From positions 1,858,814 to 1,922,813 of the forward strand of contig NW_022098008.1 in the NCBI RefSeq assembly GCF_002288925.2: a stretch of 64,000 bases of DNA, in the 5' to 3' direction. Positions 11,638 through 22,020 of this stretch are shown here, piece after piece. The stretch's first letter is position 1. Each line of letters begins with the position of its first letter. Below the pieces are notes generated by a model. The model had not been told where the DNA came from. It saw nothing but the letters and a program-made list of their open reading frames with translations, and ran no database searches. A program made the translations under genes and the position numbers. This stretch comes from Delphinapterus leucas (Eukaryota > Chordata > Mammalia > Artiodactyla > Monodontidae).

Positions 11638-13359
11638 GGTCTCGCTCAAGGGGAAATGGCCATGCAGGGTGTTTAGCATGCATGGCAGTAATTAAATGTG
11701 TCTGCTGTTAAGATAAATAAAAGGGGGGGGGGAAGCACAGCTCTTCTGTAAACAGTCCCCCATCCCGACCAGGTCCCCCCAGCCTGGGAAGGAGAGATGT
11801 TTCCAGGAAGGCACAGGTTAGAACAGATGTGGGGACCCATGGCTGGGGGAGGGAGGCGCCTGGGATCACCCTGAGCTTTGCCAGAAGGAAAAGGGCCCTC
11901 ACTGTTGAGACAGCAGGCCGGTGCCCTGTGCGGGGCCACTAGGAGGGAAGCAGGCTTTTGTCAGCACCTGAGACACAGTCCCACCTTTCGTAGCTGAGAA
12001 CCTGCAGGAAGGAGCCCAGACGTGGGGAGCAAGACTGAGCTGGAGATGGTCGGGGCTCCCCGGGTCCCTGGTTCCTGCTGGTGGAGCTTCTGCGGAATCG
12101 GGCTCTTCATCCCATCCCTGTGTCACCAGGACAAACTCCCCAAAACCTGGAGAGGAAAGAAGGGAGGGGCCTGCCCGGGAGAGATGACCCCGACCTTGAG
12201 TCTTAGAGGATGAAAGTCCATTTGCACAATGACCACCGCACGGGCCACTCTGGACACCTGTCAGGCTGGCCTGGAGCCGCTTGTGAGCTACGGGGCCTGC
12301 AGAAGCGGCTTCCCCTTCTGAACGCACCCCTCACTACAGGGGAGACTCCACACACCTGCCTGGCCTCCCCGGCCTCAGGGTGGGGACAAGGGTCTGTGAC
12401 CACCTGATCTCAGAAAGCGTGAGCTCACCGAGGGTCTCCCAGTCATGAACTGCCGAGACCCCCTTTTGCTCCCTCCCGTCGTGGCTCCGAACAGTGGAGC
12501 AGAACGAAGATTGGGAACCTCAGCCAGGTGTGCTTGGGCCCATCATGTCCCCACGCGGTCCTACCTGGGGCCCTGCTTCCAGATGCCCAGAAGGGCTTGG
12601 CAGAGACTCTGGCTTGGGTGGAAGCAGGTGCCCTCGGGCAGGCCCATGACAGGTATTTTCACACCTCAGGCCAGCGGGCCCATAGCACTTCCCCTCTCTT
12701 GGCCCATCTGTCTGTCAAAATCAACCGTGAGTTGGGAAAAGAAAATGTATGCATATATATACGGCCATCTGGAAAACTGTCCCCTCTCCCGATGCAGAAG
12801 TAGGAGGAGATGTCGGGACCACAGCCGTGGCACCATGGAGGGTGTCTGGTGCCTTTTAAGGGCCAGCCCCTGTTCTCAAACCATCGCCTAATTGGGCTTG
12901 TACGCTGAACCAGATCCTGCATTCCTGGGCCACAGACATGTGGGGAGACTTAGGATACATCCATGGCGAGCGACTGCGAATAAGCTCACGTTCTCTTCCC
13001 TTGACATTGACCGAACAGGTTTGGATTCCCACTGGTCTTGCCTCAGCCATGCCTCAGCCACCCTCTGGCCCCCTCCGTTGGAGCCTGACACCCACTGACC
13101 CCGAAATGTCAACCAGTGAACTAAAAAGGACTTCTGTCTCACACGGGCACGATGGGAAACAAGACTGGGATTCACAGCATTGATGCAAGGATGCTCAGGA
13201 AGCCCATTGTCCCCGCCACTCTGGGGCAGATGTTCCCCCTCCAGTGTCTGACGTCATGTTTCACGTTGCTGGGCAGGGAAGCAACATGGACTCCTCCCAC
13301 CCGGCTCAGGCCCCAACCTGCACAGAAGTGACCACAGTCATCTGAAGAGGCAGTTCCTG

Positions 13360-13460
13360 AAACAATTCAACCAATGCTCACTACTATCCTAGGTGCAGGG
13401 GGTTGTGCTAGGTGCCAACATCACAATGCTGAGCGAGACGCACTAGTCCTGTCCTCCTGG
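13360..13460. repeat. L2/MIR-like fragment
   Basis: The order GTTGTGCTAGGTGCC, CAATGCTGAGCGAGAC and CCTGTCCTCCTGGAG resembles the common L2/MIR tract (GTGCTAGGTGCTGGGG... GAACAAGAC... CCTGCCCTCATGGAG). Diverged; strand and ends not assigned. Confidence 0.45.
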
Positions 13461-14399
13461 AGTCCAGCTATGGCCACAGACACTGATACAAGCACAGAGA
13501 ACCTCTGGATGGGGGTCCATGGACGCAGCAGCAAGCCAACCCTGGGCGTCAGGAAAGGCTGGAACGCCAAGAAGGAATTACTTGTCAAAGGGAAAAGCAG
13601 AGAAGGCTCCACGCACAGTTACCAAGGCCAAGGAGAGAGAGAGAAAGGGAGAGACTGAGAGTGAAATAGAGACAGAGCCCTCAAGCGTCCGGGTAGAGCT
13701 CTGTGTTTGAGGCTCGAGTCCATCAAAGGAGAGCAACAAAGGAAGGTGGGGGCTGAGACGCCAAGACTGGACAGAAGGGCAGGCCTGAGTCCCCAGGGCC
13801 TCAGATAACACTCCAGGGTACCTGGCTTTGTGATAGAAGCAGCTGGAGCCCCTAAAAGTTCTGTGTAAGAAAGAATACAATCCACCTTGCGTTGTAGAGT
13901 GAACTTTCTAATGACTGGAGGCACAGTGGACAAGAGAGGGACGTGGAGGAAGCAGGGGGTCCTTGGGATGCTTGACAGCCCCCTCCCAGAGTGGGAGGGG
14001 TCCTCTGAGACAGAGCGGAGCCAGTGGGGGTGGAGAAGGGTGAGCACAGCTCTGCAGAGCCCGTCATGTGAGCTACATCGTGGGAATATGTGTGTAAACA
14101 CATGGATGGGTGGATGGATTCCATTAATGAATGAGTAGAAAATCGTTTGCCCTCAGCTACCTGGTAGTTTCATTATTTGGAATTGGTTTAGTTACTTTAG
14201 TTTGGCATAATGCATGAGGTGATTTAAGAAAAAAAAAAAAAAAAAAAACAGCTACAGAAGTCTTCCTCGCTCCTCCCACTGAGCTGTGGGCCACAAGCCC
14301 CCTCCTCTTCAACCCTCAGTGGCCAGCATCCACTCCAACCCACACAGCACAGCATCGGAGGCACGTCTTACACACCTGAGGCTAGTTTAAAACACATAA

Positions 14400-15270
14400 C
14401 ACGGCTTCCATCTTGCTCTTTTGAGCCCTGGAGTTGGAGAGTCCATCGGGTTGAAGAAGTTCAGCCACATGGAAGCATTCTGGCTGACAGTTCCAGCACC
14501 AGAGAGTTTTGCTGAATTTTTCTTCAAATCATTCCCCCCCTCCCCCAACCCCATCCTATGGGTCAGGACAAAATTGGTGTGTTTCTGTCCAGACGCTGCA
14601 AATCAGAGACACACCGTCTCCTCGGTGGCCTGTTTAAATCCTTAGCTCCCTGAATATATTAGCAAATTTAAATGGTTGTTTATGCCACTAAGTTCTGGGT
14701 GATTTGTCTTGCATCAGTAGGAACGGGGACAGAATCTGACAGCTGGAAGTGAGATGCCGCCATCATGAAAACCTAAAATACACTGGTTTTTAGGGTCTTG
14801 AGGAGACTGTTGGCAGAAGCCAGACCTGTGTCATAAGAGGTGTCAATGAAAACTCAATAAAAAGTGAGGAAAATGTTATCAGAGGAAAGATGACCCTTGC
14901 TATTCAGTGGTGGAAATGTTAGCAAAATTATTGCCTGAAATAATGGAGAAAATAGCAAATGCATGCAAGGAAATGATGGATTTGTCATGGAAATATTTAG
15001 GCAGAATGCTGAAAGTGTCAACTGTTTTCTTTTTAGATGAACATCATAAGGTAAGGAGAAAGAAGGATGAGTTGCAGAAGGAATTATTCGGTTTTCAAGA
15101 AGGATTCCGAGGAAATATAAACAGGCAGGACTTGCTGGCTTTGAAAATAAACTATTTCACGTCTTCAGTTTCTCCAGAGAAAGATTTAAGGCAGTCCTTC
15201 ACAGGCTCTTTCAAACTAACTTATCTTCTAAGAATCCCAAGGCACAAACCTTGCTTATTAAACAATAGGG
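14400..15270 (+). mobile_element. MaLR element: LTR 3' part plus internal region
   Basis: TTTATGCCACTAAGTTCTGGGTGATTTG near 14680 is the typical MaLR LTR 3' terminus. It is followed by internal sequence (GACAGCTGGAAGTGAGATGC, CATGAAAACCTAAAAT) and then the region around GATGAGTTGCAGAAGGAA and GACTTGCTGGCTTTGAAAA, which follows the order of MST/MLT internal sequence. A 126-codon open frame (14907-15287) sits wholly inside this retroelement remnant and is not a host gene. The left edge is approximate. Confidence 0.65.
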
Positions 15271-15589
15271 CTTCTATGAATTTTTAAGGTGTTTCCCACT
15301 CTGTGCGCAAAGGGAGCTCAAGTTAGAGAAGGACTTATCTTGAAAATTTTGTGGATGTGACTTTTGACTATACGAATTATAAAGTGATACAAATGAAACC
15401 CACAACATTTTTAAAGAAATTGTATCAAGTTGAACTGAAATAGTACAAAAACAGTAACAAAAAAAAAGAGCATTTGGAGCTAAAACATTTAACATCAGGA
15501 AGTAGGCTGAGTAGGCGATTCAGTTACAAACTCAGGTCATTTCTTGTAGAAAAGGACGAATGACTCTTTTGCACACAGGGCTTTTGATT
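15271..15589. other. Intergenic spacer
   Basis: Unique sequence between a MaLR remnant and an L1 3' end. I see nothing recognisable in it. Confidence 0.4.
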
Positions 15590-16036
15590 TTGTTTGTTTT
15601 TTTTAAATTTTTTTTGGAGTATATTTGCTTTACAATGTTGTGTTAGTTTCTACTGTACAGCAAAGTACAACTATCCATATAAATATATCCCCTCTTTTGT
15701 GGATTTTCTCCCCATTCAGGTCACCAGGGAGCACTGAGTAGAGTTCCCTGTGCTATACAGTAGGTTCTAGTTAGTTATCTATTTTATACATAGTATCAAT
15801 AGTGTATATGTGTCAATACCAGTCTCTGATTTCATCCCCCCCTTCCCCCCTTGGTATCCATATGTTTGTTCTCTATGTCTGTGTCTCTATTTCTGCTTCG
15901 TAAATAAGATCATCTATACCATTCTTTTTTCAGATTCCACATATGTGCGTTAATATACGACATTTGCTTTTCTCTGTCTGACTTCCTTAACTCTGTATGA
16001 CAGTCTCCAGGTCCATCCACGTCTCTGCAAATGGCA
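15590..16036 (-). mobile_element. Cetartiodactyl L1 3' end, antisense
   Basis: On the plus strand: TTTACAATGTTGTGTTAGTTTC, GTTCCCTGTGCTATACAGTAGG, TTAGTTATCTATTTTATACATA, CCTTGGTATCCATATGTTTGTT and GACAGTCTCCAGGTCCATCCAC, in the order of the antisense L1 3' end common in whales and ruminants. It is less diverged than the L1M pieces, truncated, and has no coding capacity. Confidence 0.88.
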
Positions 16037-16249
16037 CAGGTCTTTATATTGGGAGGAGCTGTGTGCAAGGAACCACACACAGTTGCCTCATCCTCACAAG
16101 GAGCCGGAGCCTGGTGCCAGAATGGCTGAACATGGTCTTGACCTATTTTGCACAAGAGAAGGATGTAAACAATCTGTGACCAGAGGACAGGCTGTAATAT
16201 TCTTTTGAAGGAAAATGGCCATGAATTTCTTTGACAGTCCTTCAACTGA

Positions 16250-16534
16250 GATTCAGGGCTCTGTCCCTTCTTCTTAAATCTGGGAGGGCTTGTGGTTGTT
16301 TTAACTAAGAATACAGCAGAAAGGATACTTGTGATTTCTGAAGCTAGCCCCTGGAAATTACCCAGGCTTTCCCTGGCTCACTGGAACCCTCAGTATGGAC
16401 CCTGAGCCACCCAACAAGGAGCTCCAGTGCCCTGAGGCTGCTGCGCCACGAGGAAGCCCAAGTAGCACGAGGAGATCATAGCACCTGGTCCACAGTCCCA
16501 GCTGAGACACGTGAGTAACTGAATCTCCGATTTT
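16250..16534. repeat. Probable old interspersed repeat, family not resolved
   Basis: Text such as GGGAGGGCTTGTGGTTGTTTTAACTAAGAATACAGCAGAA followed by GAGGAAGCCCAAGTAGCACG (spread over 16280-16470) recalls an old LTR-type repeat common in mammals. I cannot assign the family with confidence. Confidence 0.35.
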
Positions 16535-16748
16535 GGCCACAAACCAAGGAACAAAAGGCAGCCACCGGCTGCTGGAAGAGGCAAGGAAGGATCCGCCCCT
16601 GGAGCCTCCAGAGGGAGCGAGCGTGGCCTTGCAGGGATCTTCATTTCAGACTTTGGGGCTCCAGAACTGTGAGAGAATGCATTTCTGTTGTTTCAAGATA
16701 CAACGTTTGTGGTATTTTGTTACAGCAGCCCCGCGGAATGACTACAGT
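16535..16748 (+). mobile_element. MLT1-type LTR, 3' half
   Basis: AGCCACCGGCTGCTGGAAGAGGCAAGGAAGGAT, then GAGCCTCCAGAGGGAGC, CTCCAGAACTGTGAGAGAAT, TTCTGTTGTTTCAAGA and GTGGTATTTTGTTACAGCAGCCC. These are the ordered landmarks of the 3' half of MLT1-family LTRs. Confidence 0.75.
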
Positions 16749-19700
16749 GATCCTTCCTCCAGAATTTGTGTGAGGAGGAAGTGCCCTGTGAAGCAGCCTG
16801 AGGCCTGGGCCACGGTGCAGCCTGGTCAGCATTAGCTGCCACTGCAAGTCCACCAGCCCTGGGGACTGGACGTCAGGGACAAAGCACGGAGAGGTGAGGT
16901 GGACGCGGAAACGCAAGGGCACAGTGGTGAACCCGCCATGCCCGCACGATGACACTGACAGGCGTGAGAATGCCCGGAGTGTGAGGGCCAGGGCGGTAGG
17001 GCCCCCGCAGGGCAGGTGAGCTAGGGTTTGAGCCAGCTCTTGTCTGCTCCCCCAGATGCTGACCATCCTTGGGCAGGATCAAAGTGCTGGTCAGTCAGAG
17101 CTGGTGCAGGTCTGTGTGCACAGCCAGCTCGGCCAGGACGAGGACACCGTCAAAGGCTTAGACGCCAGCCCCTCAGGAGCGCTCACTGCCCACGACGACT
17201 CTAGGACTCACGATCCACAGTCCTTCCCAACGCTTCAGGTAATACTGGAAATGAGACGCCATCCTTCCTGTAAACAGATTTGATCTCTACAGCTCCATCA
17301 TCCAAGGAGACGTTCACTTACTGGGGCTAAATCAACACTCAACAGTGGAGGACCTCTTAGTGCAAATCCCTGTGCTTCAGGCTTGAACTTTTCTCTGGGA
17401 TTTCTCCCATCCTTCCCTTCCTTTTTCTCTGCTCCACGCTCCCCCCCCATCTTTTCTTCTTTCTCTTCTTTCTGTCTTTCTTAATATTCTTTGGAAGCTC
17501 TTGAGACATATAGAAAGAGGTTGGGAAACACTTCCCCTGCAGCTGTGGGCGGATGGACTTGCCCTCTCCCTCCGTACTCAGACTCTGTATGGACCACAAG
17601 GTCGTGTTGTGTTTTCCTTTGGTCCCTTTGTCTGTCTTGTTCCTCCTGTTTTCAGGTAACTTTATGGAGTCCAGAGGTTTAATGTTGCATGAATATGAAA
17701 AGCAAAACTATCTAAATAATTGGATCTGACTCTACAAGATTCACTGGGTGGCATCATTTGAGGACTCACATCTCCAGGAGAAGTGCTGGCCCAGGAATCA
17801 CGCATGTCCAGCTGCAGCGGCACTGAGAGAGCTGTGCAAACTGCAGGGAGGACCCGTCCCCGCAAATGCACACGTTGCCAAATGCCTGGCCTGAGCCCTG
17901 ACTGTCTGCCCACCCAGCAGAACCATGAGGAAGAGTCAATCAAAAACTAATACAGAAAGCTTTTCCGTCTACCCACGAGGTAGAGTACACACAGACTTCC
18001 AGACTCTTAGCTGCTGAGAGGTTCCAACCACCCGCCTCTGTGGGAGTGGAAACGAGCCTGGATCCGTCCCTGCCGCCTGGTGGCCCAGGCCCCAGCTGCT
18101 ACCTTGCCTTCCCAGAGGGGCAGCCTGCTCCGTGACGTGGGGACACATGCTGGTCCAGGATGGAGGGCAGGCCCGACACACCACAGCGAGCACCTTGACC
18201 TTGTGGGCTTCCCCGTGGGCTCATCACGGCTGCAGTTGGGAGGTTCCCAGGGGGTCCAGGAGAGAATGAAGTCAATGATGTGAGTCAAAAGGCCTGAGGA
18301 CCCTGGCCCCATGGAGATGACCTCAGCCTGCCCTGACCCAGGGCAGCCACTGATGGACCAGACCTGTGCACCAGACCTGGGACAGCCGCTCCAAGAGACG
18401 TGGCCCGAACTTCTGCTCTTGGGGGAAACGGCCGAGATGAGGTTTTTTCACCAAACAGTTTTCTGGTTTTGTTTTTATTTTCTTGCTGGTTTTCTGGGAA
18501 GAGTTGCTTTTTCCTCTCACGAGCTGCTTTCTCTGCTGCCTGCAAGAATACTGGAAACCAAGCGAACCCACCTTTTGGGTTATTCACTATCCAGACGCCT
18601 CCTGAGTTTGGACAGGTGTGTTAATCACATTCCCAGACTCTCAGGCTTTGGCTTCCAGAACTATCTTTCTTAACCTGCTCGACAGTGGGTGCTGACCAGC
18701 GAATAAATGGTGTCACCGCCCCGCGGGCTCAGAGAGGAATGACATCATGGAGAGAAACTCAGCCGAGTGAGGTGAGGAGAGTGCCCTGGGAGGAGGGAGG
18801 ATGTCCAGAACCCTGGGAAGACAGACGTGACCATGTGCACAGCCTCAGATGGCACTTCTCTGCAGAGAGTGGGCTGGGTGGGCCAGGTCAGATCAGTGTC
18901 AGCCTGGGAGCAGTGCAACTGGGGCTTCCAGGAGCATGGCCTGATATTAATCCAAAATTGTTCCCTCCAATTTCTCATCACAGATTCTATTGCATTGACA
19001 AATAAGATGGAAACACAAGAAGGAAAAATAAGACGATAGCATCAGGAAAACTGCTAGTCAGCTCCCCTTCCATGTGTGAAATCTTTTCTTCACCCACGTC
19101 TGGCAGAGGACCCAGGAGTGTCCAGGGAGATCAGGCTGGGTGCAGACGTGAGCTCCCCCAGCTCATGCGGCTGGCAGATGTGTGGGGCTTTGATAACCAG
19201 GAAACCCCAAAACAGATTGTGGAGGGAAATTATCTGCAGATGTGTCATAGGGAGAAGAGTCAAACAAGTGCCAATAAATTAGTCAAAATTACATTTTCCC
19301 AGATCAGCCTTATCTTCTGAAGTATAAATTATGTGCGATCTAAATTTTCCAAAGTCTTCAAAGGCAAAGCACCCAGAGTCCTGGATGTTCTTGGCAAATG
19401 TGTGTTCTTCCCTGAAAGTATTCACAGGAGAATGAAAGTGTGTACCAGCAGCTTGCCACTTGATGGTGGAGCGAGTTATGCAAGAGGGCAAGGGGAAGAG
19501 CAAGGCTGCCCCAGGAGCTGGGCTGAGGGTTTGCTGCCCCAGGTCCAGGACAGCAGCTTCTCCTCTGCTCCCAGGAGCCCAAGGTTCACCCACCTGACAC
19601 TAAACTTGCCACACCTGGGGCTCTTCCAGCTCGGCAGGGTTTTCATGTGGTCCTTATGTGAATCTCCCCTTGGGGAGCACTAATCCTCAGGCACGAACCC

Positions 19701-20412
19701 CATATTCATCTGATGACCCTGACATCATTACGGTGAACAGAGAGATCCCCTTTTTATTAACTCCCATTTTAAAAGAGGGGAAACACAAAGAGATTCAGGT
19801 TAAATCCCCAGCCCTCCCGAGACACCCAGGAATGGAGCTGGGCCAGTCATCCCCACACAAGAGAGCTGTGTCCTGTTCGGCACTAGAATTTTTCAGAGCA
19901 GTGGCTCATCTAAAACGTGTCATTATCTCAAGGGATTTTCAGAGAGTCTCAAATTCCTAAGACAAAATGCAAAGCAAACCCAAAGAAAAAGTTCAAGGAA
20001 ATAGACACACAAGAAGTTTCTTTTTGAAAAATCCCTCTGACACTGGGTTTGAATAGGTGTACTGAATTTCTGTCCTTCCCTTAGAAACCATGCTGACTGG
20101 TTTATCATAAAATGGTTAGCATGCTGGTTTGATGAACATGCAAGAAGGAAAACAAACTTCCTTTTTTTCTTGGCTCTCATTTTCTCCCTATGGAGATGCA
20201 CTTGTCTACCCAGGGGCAAGAGTCTAAACAAGAATACTGAGCACACCTGTGGGGGTTGCAGAGCATACCTGCCTGGTGTGTCTGGACCATGCAGGGTGGG
20301 TGCCTCTGATCCTTCCACCTCGAGTGCAAGGTGCCATTTAGCTAAACTTCACCGTAGTGGGCTGTACAGCGTCCCTCCAAGAGCTATGTCCACTGGCAAC
20401 TTCAGAACATGT
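16749..20412. other. Intergenic stretch, no gene recognised
   Basis: Unique, moderately GC-rich sequence. Open frames on both strands (16.6-17.1, 18.0-18.7, 19.3-19.7, 19.9-20.3 kb) overlap each other and lack domains or paired splice signals. No other element could be supported. Confidence 0.45.
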
Positions 20413-20752
20413 CTGTCTCTGTCTGCCTGGGCTGCCGTGGCAACATTCCACAGACTGGGTGGCTTATAAACAGCAGAACCATATTGCTCACAGTTCTGGA
20501 GGCTGGACGTCCAAGATCAAGGTGCCAGCAGGGTGAGTTCCAGTGAGAGCCCTGCACTGGGCTGTAGACAGTGCCTTCTCACCAGGTCCTCACCTGATAG
20601 AAGCTCTTTCATAAGGGCACTAATCCCATCCCTGAGGGCTCCATCCTCATGACCTAATCACCTCCCAAAGGCCCCACCTCCTGATACCTTCATCTTGGGC
20701 GTTAGGACTTCAAAGTATGAATTTGGGGACACACACACATTCAGACCACAGT
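20413..20752 (-). mobile_element. MST-type MaLR LTR, antisense
   Basis: Reads as the reverse complement of a MaLR LTR: CCACAGACTGGGTGGCTTATAAAC, CTCACAGTTCTGGAGGCTGG, GTCCAAGATCAAGGTGCC, CATAAGGGCACTAATCCCATC, TGACCTAATCACCTCCCAAAGGCCCC and ending ATTCAGACCACA. The element's 5' end (TGTGGTCTGAATG on the minus strand) lies at 20752. Nearly full length. Confidence 0.85.
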
Positions 20753-21118
20753 GGTGACCTTATTTGAACTAAAGGACTTTGCAGAGGATCTTGATATGAG
20801 ATCATCCTGGGTTTGGATGAGCCCAAAATCTAGTGGTGGGTGTCCTTGTAAGACAGAAAAGGAGGTGACAGAGAGGAGAAGCCAACATGAAGGTGGAGGT
20901 GGGGACTGGAGTGATGAGGCCTCTATAAGCCAAGGAAGGCCACAGCCACCAAGGGCCCACAGAGGAGTGGGATAGGGTGCCCCCAGACACTCCAGAGGGA
21001 GCCAGCTCTGCCCACACCTGGATTTTGGACTTCCAGCCTCTAGAGCTGTGAGACAATAAATGTCTGTTGTCTAAAGTCCCCCAGTTTATAGCAGTTTGTC
21101 ACAGGACACTCGAATACT
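20753..21118 (+). mobile_element. MLT1-type LTR, 5'-truncated, head-to-head with previous LTR
   Basis: GGTGACCTTATTTGAAC, GGACTTTGCAGAGG, GTGTCCTTGTAAGA, AAGCCAACATGAAGG, TTTTGGACTTCCAGCCTCTAGAGCTGTGAG and ACAATAAATGTCTGTTG follow MLT1 LTR order. The usual first ~65 bp are missing. The missing part is homologous to the 5' end of the adjoining minus-strand LTR, which gives an inverted-repeat arrangement. Confidence 0.8.
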
Positions 21119-21782
21119 TACACACCCAGAGTGGGAGGAGGTGGACGTGCCTGGGGGAAGGGACAGCACAGCCCTGGCTGCTCCTCAGGGATGAATCTCT
21201 GGGAGGGTGATGCCCGAGCCCTTGGTCTTCTCCTCTGGGATTCACAGCAGAGGCCACCTGAACACGGGAACAGTCACAGAGGGTGTGGAGGCGATGACCA
21301 GGGCTCCTGGCTGCCCTCCCACACACACACACACACACGCCACAGCCCAGGCTGCCCTCGGTGCCCGGCTGACCTTACGCTTCTCACCCCTAAGGAGGGA
21401 ATTGATGAAAGCATGAGGGACAGAGCTTCTGGGGGAAACAGCACAGACTGGGCAGGGGTGTGGCCTCTAGGGACACTGGCCAGACTCTGAGAGGGATGTG
21501 GGCCTGTGCCTGGCTCCCTCTCCAGATGTGCCATGGGTGGGGTCCAGGCTCTGAGTCCCCCCACTGAGAGAAGACCACACCCCTAGGAGGAGGGGACCAC
21601 CCCTGGGATGACGGCAGCTGGTCACCGTCCACCCCAGCACCAGGCAGGCCTGCAGCCAACTTGTGTCTGAGACGTGTCTGCTGGGTGTTCGGCATCTCGG
21701 GGCCTCCTCCTTCCACTTGGGACATGAGTTCCTTGTCTGAGTCGCCCCTGCTGACAGCCTCCTCCTCAAGGACCGGCACCTT
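21119..21782. other. Intergenic stretch
   Basis: GC-rich unique sequence with a short (CA)n near 21320-21339. No gene recognised. Confidence 0.45.
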
Positions 21783-22020
21783 ATGGGTGTGTCCTATGTG
21801 TCCTGGCGTGTCCTAGGGTATGTTCTGGGCCTCCTAGGTTATGTCCTGGTGTGTCCTGTGTGTCCTAGGGTATGTTCTGGGTCTCCTAGGTTATGTCCTG
21901 GGGTGTCCTGGGGTGTGTCCTGGTGTGTCCTGGAAGTGTGCTGACGTGTCATGGTGTGTGTCCTCAGGCGTCCTGGGTGTGTCCTGGGAGTGTCCTGGCA
22001 TGTCCTGGGCATGACCTAGC
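21783..22020. repeat. GTGTCCTGG minisatellite with 52-bp higher period
   Basis: Roughly 240 bp made of degenerate ~10-bp units of the form GTGTCCTGGG/GTGTCCTAGG. A longer block (GTGTCCTAGGGTATGTTCTGG...) recurs with a 52-bp offset (about 21808 and 21860), so the array has two nested periods. Subtelomere-like GC-rich minisatellites look like this, but chromosome position cannot be told here. Confidence 0.85.

Larger units (their letters stand above)
10293..14399. other. Intergenic stretch, no gene recognised
   Basis: Holds a CA microsatellite (11586-11637), a pure 20-A run (14229-14248) and an L2/MIR-like tract near 13360-13460 (GTGCTAGGTGCCAACATCACAA, then TCCTCCTGGAGTCCA). The many overlapping open frames between 11.2 and 14.1 kb occur on both strands with no domain and no splice framework. 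I treat them as chance. Confidence 0.5.

Noticed and set aside
14907..15287. 126-codon Lys/Glu-rich frame
   Set aside because: It sits inside MaLR internal sequence and is a retroelement remnant, not a host gene.
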